DNA of 11,727 nucleotides from Psychromonas sp. GTDB lineage: Bacteria > Pseudomonadota > Gammaproteobacteria > Enterobacterales > Psychromonadaceae. The position numbers and the translations under genes were made by a program. The stretch lies in assembly GCA_023145575.1 (NCBI GenBank), contig JAGLDN010000002.1, forward strand, positions 1 to 11,727. The letters run 5' to 3'. Positions within the stretch are counted from its first letter, which is position 1; each line of letters starts with the position of its first letter. Below the pieces are notes generated by a model. That model had not been told where the DNA came from. It saw nothing but the letters and a program-made list of their open reading frames with translations, and searched no databases. This document shows positions 1 through 7,095 of this stretch, piece by piece.

Positions 1-643
1 CACCTGGAGCTGGAGCCGCCGCCACCCCACCTGGAGCCGCCTTGCCACCTGGAGCTGGAGCCGCCGCTACGCCATCTGGAGCCGCCGCGCCACTCTTACT
101 CTTCTTACGAGCAAGAGCAGCGACAGCCGCTGCGCCCACCGCACCAGTACCAGCGAGTGCCGCACCAACCTTACCAGCCGTACCAGTTCCATCGCTCGCC
201 TTACCATCCTTACCAGTTCCATCGCTTTTCTTACCAGTCTTACTAGCAAGAGCGGCGACAGCCGCTGCGCCAGTACCAGCCGCTGCGCCAGTACCAGCCG
301 CTGCGCCAGTACCAGCCGCTGCGCCAGTACCAGCCGCTGCGCCAGTACCAGCCGCTGCGCCAGTACCAGCCGCTACGCAAGTACCAGCCGCTGCGCCAGT
401 TCCATCGCTCGCCTTACCATCCGCACCAGCCTTTCCAATCTTATCAGCCCGTTCTTTAGCCTGTTCTTTAGCACGTTCTTTAGCACATTCAGCACCTCCT
501 AGAGTGCCAAGACTGTCAGATGATTTGCTCATATCGAATTCATTACAAGCATTTGGTTTTTGATATTGTGAACAACCACTTAGCATTACGAGTAATCCAA
601 AAACATAAATCACTAAAGTCATTAATTTTAATTTGTAATTCAT
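1..643 (-). CDS. Repeat-rich lipoprotein, N-terminal part (runs off left edge)
   Basis: Reading leftward from an ATG at 643-641, the frame stays open to the window edge (214 codons seen, no stop). AGAGGA lies 8 bases upstream of the ATG. The N-terminus is a lipoprotein signal: basic MNYKLK, hydrophobic core, then lipobox L-S-G-C with lipidation Cys24. This supports export and lipid anchoring, presumably in the outer membrane. Residues 53-68 are a charged Ala/Lys/Glu stretch, probably helical. Residues 84-125 are seven hexapeptides of the form AAAGTG. Beyond them come Lys/Gly/Asp/Ser segments (GKASDGTG occurs twice, AAAVAALA twice) and an Ala/Pro/Gly-rich part. No known domain is recognisable and the function is unknown; a surface spacer or stalk protein is conceivable. 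The coding DNA is far more GC-rich than its surroundings. I am confident that it is a gene and a lipoprotein, but not of its role. Confidence 0.75.
   Translation of the reverse strand, partial: MNYKLKLMTLVIYVFGLLVMLSGCSQYQKPNACNEFDMSKSSDSLGTLGGAECAKERAKEQAKERADKIGKAGADGKASDGTGAAAGTCVAAGTGAAAGTGAAAGTGAAAGTGAAAGTGAAAGTGAAAVAALASKTGKKSDGTGKDGKASDGTGTAGKVGAALAGTGAVGAAAVAALARKKSKSGAAAPDGVAAAPAPGGKAAPGGVAAAPAPG
261..400. repeat. 18-bp in-frame tandem repeat array
   Basis: The core CAGTACC recurs at 271, 289, 307, 325, 343 and 361, and as variants at 379 and 397, a spacing of exactly 18 bp. The central units are identical and the outer ones diverge, as expected of slippage or unequal exchange. On the minus strand each unit encodes AAAGTG, so changes in copy number keep the lipoprotein frame. 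A 23-bp direct repeat flanks the array (starts near 186 and 400), pointing to larger nested duplications. Confidence 0.9.
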
Positions 644-1327
644 CACATATTTCCTCTAAACTTCTGAAGTTAGGATTAACCAATAAATCTATTTATAATT
701 AATTTATTTTTTGAGATTACCTGCAAGATAACAATCTACAATTAAGTGGTCGATATAAGGTATAGTTTAAGATAAAAATAATTATAATGACTAACTTTTA
801 GTTTTACGTTATAACTATCAGATAATGTAATAAAATAAAGATAAGACACTATATTGCTTCAATTTTACTAATAAATGTTGATAACTCTTTACTATTGAAA
901 ATATATAATGACACAAAAGAAATTACCAATCAATAAAAATTAATTGCACTCGGAATTATGATATAAGTATAAGCTTGGCTCGGAGAGTCCAAAATAATGG
1001 CAATTCATTGATAGTGTTAAGGAATATACAGCGGGGAAACAGAGATCCAGTCTAAAGTTAAATCATCGAATGGATTGCTTAATTCGAATTTATACTTAAA
1101 CCTGTGAAATATCTACACTCAGTCCCTTACTGCAAAGAATTTAAAAGTCACGAATATTGTAGAAAATGATAAAAACGTATACACATGAAAAATATTCAAA
1201 ACAGCGTATGACTTTTAAAGTTAAAAAATTACTAAGTAAAGCAAAGAAAACACAAAAGGCACATAGTAAACATGATAAAGTCCCATGACGATGATTGAAG
1301 TACCTTTAGCGAGAATGAGATATTAAG
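644..1327. other. AT-rich intergenic stretch, no gene seen
   Basis: No frame on either strand shows a convincing start, ribosome site and protein-like composition. The left end should hold the promoter of the minus-strand lipoprotein gene, but I could not pick a good -35/-10 pair. A 26-codon lysine-rich frame at 1208-1288 lacks a ribosome binding site and was not called. Confidence 0.5.
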
Positions 1328-1594
1328 CTAGATCCGACATTCTGGAACACTGTACTTTCTTGGAGTATGGCACAAGCAGCGAGTGCCTCCGTCGGTGCCT
1401 GACATCAGGCTATATTCAGGATAACCTGACCGCATAAAGACCATAGTCAACATACCAACAGAATAAAATCCATTGTGTATTGTCTGATAACACCAAGATC
1501 CACTATTTTTCGTGGTAAGTATTTTCGGATATAAGAAATGCGTTGCGATTAAAAACAAGCCGATTAATACCTTGAGAAAGTATTCAAGAAGCAT
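1328..1594 (-). CDS. Possible small membrane protein (doubtful)
   Basis: This 88-codon frame starts with a hydrophobic segment (residues about 2-22, LLEYFLKVLIGLFLIATHFL) that could be a membrane anchor or signal sequence. A polar tail follows with four Cys, at residues 35, 73, 75 and 86. The local GC content is higher than the surrounding DNA, and the composition (Gly, Ser, Thr, Cys, Pro) is less biased than a chance frame in AT-rich DNA would give. Against it, there is no ribosome binding site at a good distance from the ATG, no recognised homolog and no operon partner. It could equally be debris of a rearranged gene. No function is proposed. Confidence 0.25.
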   Translation of the reverse strand: MLLEYFLKVLIGLFLIATHFLYPKILTTKNSGSWCYQTIHNGFYSVGMLTMVFMRSGYPEYSLMSGTDGGTRCLCHTPRKYSVPECRI

Positions 1595-1755
1595 GTGATT
1601 TATGTCATCATTTCCCGTTGGAACGAGACGTAACTCAGTACGGTTCAGGATATAGAATATTTATTGCGGACTGTTTGGCTTTTTTTGACTTATTTGGGTG
1701 CTAGAATTTGTAACGATTAATGGAAACCACTTGCAAAAAATAAACCAAGTAACCC
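1595..1755. other. Intergenic DNA, nothing recognised
   Basis: AT-rich sequence between the doubtful small ORF and the first terminal-repeat copy. I see no gene, hairpin or repeat here. Confidence 0.4.
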
Positions 1756-1791
1756 TATACCCATGTAACGTAAAGATGAAAAATAAGTAAG
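1756..1791. repeat. Terminal-repeat copy A
   Basis: Begins TATACCCATGTAACGTAAA. It matches the reverse complement of the copy ending at 2216 at roughly 29 of 37 positions. It shares the TATACCCAT head with all other copies of the family in this window. Confidence 0.6.
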
Positions 1792-1924
1792 CTAATCGTA
1801 TGCTCTGCATCAAAGGTGTTGTTGACATGCAATGCGTTACTATTGATTTTAATGTGTTGATTTCATAGGTTCAATTCTCAAATGCATCGCTTAAATTAGT
1901 TGGAAAAGTTGTCATTTGAATATA

Positions 1925-2266
1925 TATACCCATCTCACCTGAAGATCTTTGTTTCAGGGCACCTGAGTGATTCATGCTCAAGGCGCAATGCTCCCTTCGG
2001 TAGGGTTAAAAAAACTTTAACCATTTATTGTTATTCACTTTTTTAGGGTTGCAACGCAAAAGATTATTTGTTCAGTTGTCCCGAAAGGGCGAGTTTTAAA
2101 GACTTATATATCTTGTTATTGGTCTAGGCAAGGGAATAACCATTCTCTTCAATCAATGCCTAGCACCTTGGTACTATTTCCCTTGCTCAATTTGCACTTT
2201 TACGTCACATGGGTATAAGCTTTTAAATTCTCGCTGAAACCTGCATCTTCAGGTGTGATGGGTATA
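1925..2266. mobile_element. MITE-like element with 33-bp terminal inverted repeats
   Basis: The ends 1925-1957 and 2234-2266 are inverted repeats matching at 28 of 33 positions by eye (TATACCCATC-[T/A]-CACCTGAAGAT, ending GTTTCAG). The element is about 342 bp, has no open frame, and both ends are flanked by TA-rich sequence. Inside are several smaller inverted repeats: GGTTAAA/TTTAACC (2004-2022), CTAGGCA/TGCCTAG (2124-2163) and a near-perfect GCAAGGGAATA pair (2128-2138 with 2175-2186). This is the profile of a non-autonomous miniature element. The same terminal motif lies upstream of an IS630-type transposase relic at 11207, so an IS630 family enzyme is the likely mobiliser (inference). Confidence 0.65.
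2181..2216. repeat. Terminal-repeat copy C, inside the MITE-like element
   Basis: Read on the minus strand this is TATACCCATGTGACGTAAAA, the inverted partner of the copy at 1756. It sits 17 bp inside the right terminal repeat of the 1925-2266 element. The order along the DNA is therefore A, B, C, D, with A pairing C and B pairing D, which suggests one element inserted into or recombined with another. Confidence 0.6.
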
Positions 2267-2532
2267 AATCTATAGATTTTAAACTGATCCATGATGAAGC
2301 TGTTCGTTGCACCTTAATTCAGTTAAATAATAGGCCAAGAAAATAGATATTATACCAAATACCATTACAAATAATGATGAAACACATGTTAGCACTAGCG
2401 CCATGAGGATCATGCATTTGGCGGTTGAATCTGCCATTTGAATATGCCAAGTTCATTTTCAGATTAAAGATAATCAAACAGTGATAATATGTAGTTAATG
2501 AATTTTCATTTACAAAATAGAATAAAATTACA
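2267..2532. other. Intergenic DNA upstream of the peptidase gene
   Basis: No gene is supported. The minus-strand frame at 2319-2597 overlaps the peptidase start and has the Phe/Ile/Tyr-rich composition of translated AT-rich DNA. The sequence ATACCAAATACCATTAC near 2353 loosely resembles the ATACCAATTACATT end at 8716 and could be further repeat debris. The peptidase promoter must lie here but no clear -35/-10 pair was seen. Confidence 0.35.
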
Positions 2533-3399
2533 ATGAAACTCTCACAGCGAATAAAGCTTAAAAAATATGATAGAGATGAAGGCACAGAATTTAACATATC
2601 AGCGATTAAAAGGAGACCAAAACGAAACAGACCTATTGAAATCAGGGATAGTATAATGACTATGCAGTTTGGAAAATTTGGTGGAGGCCCATATCGCAGC
2701 TATGACGATGTTGGTAGTCCCTTCACTGATAATGAAAAAATGCAACTAGCCATGTCATTTAGGGATACGGTGAATTTTTCACAAAAGGCACGTGCAGCTT
2801 GTCACTCCAATTTTTCTGAGCATCATGCCCTGCTGAAAAAATGGTTCGGGATAACCCCCTCACATGATGACTTTACTGAATTTATTAATGTCTTAAAAAT
2901 CGCGACAACTATGATCCATGATGTATTGTCTGATAGCACACGAATAATAAGATTTATTGATAGTCGTCATACAAAGGAAGTGCATTATTCCATTAATTAC
3001 ATTAAGCCGCTTTGTTTTCATGGTATGTATTATGGAGAAAAAGTAGAGGAGTGCGGTGGAATAAAGAGGTCCAGCACGGAGAATGATTTCGCTAGTGTGC
3101 ATGTCTTGTGTGATTATTTTCCAGAGGAGCGGGACGTCTCTCATGTCGGCTCAGGGATGCATATTCATATTCACCATTTGATGCTTGCACCGATTACAAG
3201 TACGTTTATCCGAAGTTGTGCCCTGTATCATGAAATGTCTCATATAATAATAAATACTATAGATACTGATCTTCAAGGTCATATGATCTATGGAGAAGAT
3301 AGGTGCCAAAGAATTGCTACTTTAGATCCGTGGCAAGCAATTAATCTTGCTGAATGCTGGAGCTACTTTATCTGTTATTTGGGCGTCAGTTATGAATAA
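2533..3399 (+). CDS. M35-like (aspzincin) zinc metallopeptidase
   Basis: The 288-codon product carries the deuterolysin/lysine-specific endopeptidase (M35, aspzincin) signature near its C-terminus: LYHEMSH with zinc ligands His233 and His237 and catalytic Glu234, a following Asp (Asp246 at the family spacing of nine, or Asp244) as likely third ligand, then YGEDRC (253-258) and LAECWSYF (272-279). The family's usual Tyr-Gly, Cys, Pro-x-x-Ala-x-Asn and Tyr-x-Phe landmarks are recognisable in order. Upstream, VLCDYFPEE (191-199) resembles the family's segment before the zinc site. Four extra residues separate Asp246 from Tyr253 compared with GTxDxxYG. There is no signal peptide; the first 40 residues are basic. 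Start uncertain: no ribosome site precedes 2533, whereas AGGGA lies 7 bases before an in-frame ATG at 2656 (247 aa). The gene stands alone between repeats and clpB. An exported enzyme or effector toxin is possible; substrate unknown. Confidence 0.75.
   Translation: MKLSQRIKLKKYDRDEGTEFNISAIKRRPKRNRPIEIRDSIMTMQFGKFGGGPYRSYDDVGSPFTDNEKMQLAMSFRDTVNFSQKARAACHSNFSEHHALLKKWFGITPSHDDFTEFINVLKIATTMIHDVLSDSTRIIRFIDSRHTKEVHYSINYIKPLCFHGMYYGEKVEECGGIKRSSTENDFASVHVLCDYFPEERDVSHVGSGMHIHIHHLMLAPITSTFIRSCALYHEMSHIIINTIDTDLQGHMIYGEDRCQRIATLDPWQAINLAECWSYFICYLGVSYE
2644..2658 (+). promoter_or_regulatory. Ribosome site for the alternative peptidase start
   Basis: AGGGA at 2644-2648 lies 7 bases before an in-frame ATG at 2656-2658. 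This is a better initiation site than the one at 2533, which has none. If used, the protein starts MTMQFGKFGGG and loses the basic N-terminal 41 residues but keeps the whole peptidase region. Confidence 0.4.
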
Positions 3400-3473
3400 A
3401 ATTACGTTTGCAAAAAGTAAAATATAATGCAAATAATCAGAAACGCCATTACATGAGAATAACTGGGTGATGA

Positions 3474-6044
3474 TCACTGCGAGAAATGAATATTACCGTC
3501 AACGACATCAACAGATATTTTTTTATCTTTTTTAAGTTGTCCTGAAATTACTTCTGATGCAAGTTTGTTTTCAAGCAGTTGTTGAATGGCTCGCTTTAGT
3601 GGCCTTGCACCGTACAGTGGATCGTAGCCAGTGGTCACGAGTAATTCAATCGCTTCTTCGGTAAATGTGATGAAGTAATCTTGCGTTTTCAAACGGTTTT
3701 GCAATTTATGCAATTGAATATTTGCAATTGATTTAATGTGCGTTTCATCTAATGGATGGAAAACAACCGTTTCATCAATTCGGTTTAAAAATTCAGGTTT
3801 AAAGTAGTCGCGTAATACATTCAGTAAATTTGATTTAATCTCACTGTATTGTGTGTCATTAAATGAATCTTGAATGATTTCAGAGCCAATATTTGACGTC
3901 ATAATAATAACCGAATTTCTAAAATCAACGGTTCGACCCTGACTGTCTGTTAATCGACCATCATCGAGTACCTGCAATAAGATATTAAACACATCAGGAT
4001 GCGCTTTTTCAATTTCATCAAGCAATATAACAGAATAAGGCTTACGACGTACAGCCTCGGTTAAATAGCCTCCTTCTTCATAACCAACATAGCCAGGAGG
4101 GGCACCAACTAATCGTGCGACAGAGTGCTTTTCCATAAACTCGGACATATCAATGCGCACCATATTATCTTCACTATCAAATAAAAAGTTTGCCAACGCT
4201 TTACACGATTCTGTTTTTCCAACGCCAGTTGGCCCAAGAAATAAGAAAGAGCCAACGGGTCGATCTGGATCGCTTAATCCTGCACGACTTCGTCGAATGG
4301 CATTTGAAATCGCATCAATCGCTTCATCTTGTCCGATAACCTGCGAATGTAATTGTTTTTCCATTTGCATTAATTTTTCACGATCACCTTGTAACATTTT
4401 TGCAACGGGGATCCCTGTCCAGTGCGCTAATATTTCTGCAATTTCATTTTCAGTTACGCGATACTTTAACAGTGTCATTTCCTGCATTTCAGCCTGCGTC
4501 GCCGTAACAAGTTGCTTCTCTAACTCAGGGATCTCGCCGTATTGTAATTCCGACATTCGTGTTAAATCCGTAATACGACTTGCAGAGTCTAATTCTAAAC
4601 GGGCGCGCTCTAGGTTTTCTTTAATCTTTTGTGTTCCTGAAAGTGCCAATTTTTCAGTTTCCCAAACTTTATCGAGTGTTTCAAATGAACTGGTTATTTC
4701 TGCTAAGTTATTTTCTAATATTGCTAAACGTTTAAGGCTTGCGTCATCCTTTTCATCTTGAAGCGATTTTTGCTCAAGTTTTAATTGGATTATTTTACGT
4801 TCTAATTTATCCAAGTTTTCTGGCTTAGAGTCCATTTGTAAACGAATGCTTGATGCGGCTTCATCAATTAAATCAATCGCTTTATCGGGTAATTGTCGAT
4901 CAGAAATATAACGATGTGAAAGTGTTGCTGCCGCAACGATGGCTGAATCAGTAATTTCCACCTTATGATGTAATTCATAGCGTTCTTTTAATCCGCGTAA
5001 TATTGCGATAGTGTCGTCAACGGTTGGCTCGTCGACAATCACTTTTTGAAATCGCCGCTCAAGTGCTGCATCTTTTTCAATATACTGACGATATTCATCA
5101 AGCGTCGTTGCACCAACACAATGTAACTCACCACGCGCTAATGCAGGTTTAAGCATATTACCTGCATCCATAGCGCCATCAGTTTTCCCAGCGCCAACCA
5201 TCATGTGCAATTCGTCAATAAATAAAATTACTTGCCCCTCTAACTCTTCTAGCTCTTTTAATACAGATTTTAAGCGCTCTTCAAATTCTCCCCTGAATTT
5301 AGCCCCTGCAATTAAGGCACCTAAATCTAATGATAAAACACGTTTGTTTTTTAATCCCTCTGGTATTTCATTGTTAATAATGCGCTGTGCTAACCCTTCA
5401 ACAATTGCTGTTTTGCCAACACCTGGCTCACCAATAATCACTGGATTATTTTTTGTTCTGCGTTGCAATACCTGGATCATTCGTCGAATTTCATCATCTC
5501 GTCCAATAACAGGATCTAGTTTCCCAAGTTCAGCGCGTTCAGTTAAATCAATAGTGAACCGTTTTAATGCGCTATCTTTTTCTTGTGAATTTTCATCAGT
5601 AATTTTTTCTGCACTTATTTTTTTGATCGACTTTTTAAGCTTTATCTTTGATAAATTTAAATTTTTAAGGATCTCGCCAAGTGCCCCTTTGTCATCAAAG
5701 GCAACTTGCAAAAATAATTCACAAGATACCTGCTGCTCATTGGCTTTTTGTGAATATTTGTCACAGAGGTTAAATAAAATTATCAACGCATTAGACAGTT
5801 GAAGATCGCCGTTATTTTCAGATACTTTGGGCGTTCTGTCTAACTCACCCATTAACTGAGAGCGCAAATAATTCATATCAACGCCCAAATCAGCTAATAC
5901 AGCGTTGACGATCCCATCACTTTGGTTAATAACGGCTAGCATAACATGTGAGGGATCAACAAATTGATGATCATAGCCGAGTGCTAGCGACTGTGCATCA
6001 GAAATAGCCAGTTTAAATTGTGGGGTTAATTTATCATGTCTCAT
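3474..6044 (-). CDS. clpB: ClpB protein disaggregase (Hsp100)
   Basis: 856 aa, against 857 in E. coli, and collinear with it. Hexameric cytosolic AAA+ unfoldase that works with DnaK/DnaJ/GrpE to pull polypeptides out of aggregates after heat shock. Order: N domain (1-145); first ATPase domain with Walker A GEPGVGKT (205-212), Walker B VILFIDE (272-278) and Arg fingers in LERRFQ (328-333); coiled-coil middle domain (about 405-525); second ATPase domain with Walker A GPTGVGKT (604-611), Walker B VILLDE (672-677) and Arg finger Arg755 in LNRID; C-terminal domain with GARPLKRAIQ. The pore loop reads GAKFRGE, with Phe250 where E. coli has Tyr251. The start chosen is the ATG at 6044-6042, which has AAGGAGG five bases upstream and gives the family N-terminus. 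An in-frame ATG at 6071 falls in the promoter -10 box. It lies downstream of pgeF, as in E. coli. Confidence 0.98.
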   Translation of the reverse strand: MRHDKLTPQFKLAISDAQSLALGYDHQFVDPSHVMLAVINQSDGIVNAVLADLGVDMNYLRSQLMGELDRTPKVSENNGDLQLSNALIILFNLCDKYSQKANEQQVSCELFLQVAFDDKGALGEILKNLNLSKIKLKKSIKKISAEKITDENSQEKDSALKRFTIDLTERAELGKLDPVIGRDDEIRRMIQVLQRRTKNNPVIIGEPGVGKTAIVEGLAQRIINNEIPEGLKNKRVLSLDLGALIAGAKFRGEFEERLKSVLKELEELEGQVILFIDELHMMVGAGKTDGAMDAGNMLKPALARGELHCVGATTLDEYRQYIEKDAALERRFQKVIVDEPTVDDTIAILRGLKERYELHHKVEITDSAIVAAATLSHRYISDRQLPDKAIDLIDEAASSIRLQMDSKPENLDKLERKIIQLKLEQKSLQDEKDDASLKRLAILENNLAEITSSFETLDKVWETEKLALSGTQKIKENLERARLELDSASRITDLTRMSELQYGEIPELEKQLVTATQAEMQEMTLLKYRVTENEIAEILAHWTGIPVAKMLQGDREKLMQMEKQLHSQVIGQDEAIDAISNAIRRSRAGLSDPDRPVGSFLFLGPTGVGKTESCKALANFLFDSEDNMVRIDMSEFMEKHSVARLVGAPPGYVGYEEGGYLTEAVRRKPYSVILLDEIEKAHPDVFNILLQVLDDGRLTDSQGRTVDFRNSVIIMTSNIGSEIIQDSFNDTQYSEIKSNLLNVLRDYFKPEFLNRIDETVVFHPLDETHIKSIANIQLHKLQNRLKTQDYFITFTEEAIELLVTTGYDPLYGARPLKRAIQQLLENKLASEVISGQLKKDKKISVDVVDGNIHFSQ

Positions 6045-6046
6045 AA

Positions 6047-6055
6047 GATCCTCCT
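6047..6055 (-). promoter_or_regulatory. clpB ribosome binding site
   Basis: AAGGAGG on the minus strand, five bases before the ATG at 6044. It fixes the clpB start at 6044 rather than at the upstream in-frame ATG at 6071. Confidence 0.85.
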
Positions 6056-6067
6056 TTGTTATAATAA

Positions 6068-6096
6068 ACATGGGTATTTACTAAATGATTTTCAAG
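6068..6096 (-). promoter_or_regulatory. Sigma32 (RpoH) heat-shock promoter of clpB
   Basis: On the minus strand, CTTGAAA (6096-6090) is followed after 14 bases by ACCCATGT (6075-6068). The sigma32 consensus is CTTGAAA, 11-16 bases, CCCCATnT, so only the first base of the -10 element differs. Transcription would begin about 15 bases before the clpB start, just ahead of its AAGGAGG site. This gives clpB its own heat-inducible transcript, separate from rluD/pgeF. Confidence 0.8.
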
Positions 6097-6166
6097 GATG
6101 GTTTACATTAAAATTGAAGTTACTGCAATAAATTTTGTCAGATCGGAAAATTGGCGACCCCGCTGT

Positions 6167-6919
6167 TTACGTGATCCAAATAAGTGTTGCCATGCGGCCG
6201 GTTTTTCCATCTCGTCGATAAGAATAAAAAAGATCATGATTTTTGAATGTGCAAAGATCACTGTAGGTTATTTCAAGTACGTTAAGTGAAGATAATCGTT
6301 GCTGTGCTAGTTGATGTAGATCAGCTAGCCAGCGAGATTTATGTGGTCTAAATGCTTCTATGGCTTTTGAGTGGTGCTTAATAAATTCACGGCGAACATC
6401 ATCGCCGACTACAAAGGCTTCTTTGCTGATACATGGACCAAGCCAAACAAGTAAGTCTAATACTTTCACATTTTTATTGTTACAAATAGACTGAATGGAC
6501 TTTTCAATAATACCATCACATAACCCACGCCAACCAGCATGAATGGCGCAAACAAAAGTGCCTTTTTTATCAGTAACTAACACGGGCAAGCAATCTGCGG
6601 TCATGGCAATACACGGTTGATTTTTTGCCGAGGTCCAAGCAGCATCAGCGTGTAATTCAATGGCTTTATTTGTAGGTGGAAGCGCCACCAAAGTTGTGCT
6701 ATGTGTTTGATTTAACCAATAAAGATCATTGTCAAATGCAAAGTGAATTGCTAAGGATGCACGGTTTGTAAGCACATGTTTAATATTATCGTCGACATGA
6801 GAACCTAAATTAAGCCCGTGATAAGCACCTTTGCTGACGCCGTTTAAGCGAGTTGTTGAAACAGCTTTAATGTGTGAGGGTGCGGCCCAGTTCGGCGTAA
6901 TAAATCTAAAAATGTGCAC
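6167..6919 (-). CDS. pgeF: PgeF/YfiH peptidoglycan editing factor (laccase-domain protein)
   Basis: 250 aa, family length, collinear with E. coli YfiH. It belongs to the multicopper-polyphenol-oxidase-like (DUF152) family; the E. coli member is a cytoplasmic enzyme that removes wrongly incorporated amino acids (L-Ser in place of L-Ala) from UDP-MurNAc precursors. Metal-site residues are visible: His73 in NQTHS (the family usually has Gly after His), Cys110 in MTADCLPVL and His127 in AIHAGWRGL. The C-terminal YSYRRDGKTGRMA motif is intact. The start is a GTG at 6919-6917: an in-frame TAA lies one codon further upstream, no early ATG exists, and GGGA sits 8 bases before the GTG. That TAA is the stop of an rluD relic, part of the duplicated junction described at 6806-7676. 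Together with the relics upstream this breaks the usual close rluD-pgeF coupling; 586 bp now separate pgeF from functional rluD. Confidence 0.95.
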   Translation of the reverse strand: MHIFRFITPNWAAPSHIKAVSTTRLNGVSKGAYHGLNLGSHVDDNIKHVLTNRASLAIHFAFDNDLYWLNQTHSTTLVALPPTNKAIELHADAAWTSAKNQPCIAMTADCLPVLVTDKKGTFVCAIHAGWRGLCDGIIEKSIQSICNNKNVKVLDLLVWLGPCISKEAFVVGDDVRREFIKHHSKAIEAFRPHKSRWLADLHQLAQQRLSSLNVLEITYSDLCTFKNHDLFYSYRRDGKTGRMATLIWIT

Positions 6920-6922
6920 AAG

Positions 6923-7088
6923 TTATTTCCCGTATAAAATGGTATCCTGACGAAGGACGAATGCCAGATCTGCCAGATCATCAGGCGTCGGAGCATGCCA
7001 CTTCATGACTCCGCTCGCTATTGGATGTTTTAAAGATAACACGCATGCATGTAGCTTGACGTTTAAGGCCTCGCAAGGTTTTTACTGT
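6923..7088 (-). pseudogene. Relic of rluD 3' end (copy 1)
   Basis: Matches the last ~165 bp of rluD (7506-7676) at an offset of about 588 bp. The end still reads as Asp-Thr-Ile-Leu-Tyr-Gly-Lys-stop, compared with DTIFYEK in the functional gene. A two-base loss near 7052 shifts the frame. It lies directly upstream of functional pgeF, whose GTG starts three bases after this relic's TAA. Confidence 0.88.
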
Positions 7089-7095
7089 TAGTACA

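Noticed and set aside
261..400. CRISPR-like direct repeats
   Set aside because: The 18-bp units are contiguous with no unique spacers and lie in a coding frame.
42..563. Plus-strand Ala/Pro/Val-rich open frame of 173 codons
   Set aside because: It is the complement of the lipoprotein repeat. It has no ribosome site, and its composition follows from the repeat bases; the minus-strand frame has a lipobox and a ribosome site.
1208..1288. 26-codon lysine-rich frame (MTFKVKKLLSKAKK...)
   Set aside because: No ribosome site and too short; Lys/Asn bias is expected in AT-rich DNA.
2319..2597. Minus-strand 92-codon hydrophobic frame
   Set aside because: Overlaps the peptidase start, has no ribosome site, and its Phe/Ile/Tyr/Asn bias is that of translated AT-rich DNA.
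4153..5802. Two ~200-codon plus-strand frames inside clpB
   Set aside because: Antisense to the conserved ClpB coding sequence; Ser-rich composition typical of reverse-frame shadows.
6045..6071. Nine-residue N-terminal extension of ClpB
   Set aside because: The upstream ATG lies in the sigma32 -10 box, while the ATG at 6044 has a perfect ribosome site and matches the family start.
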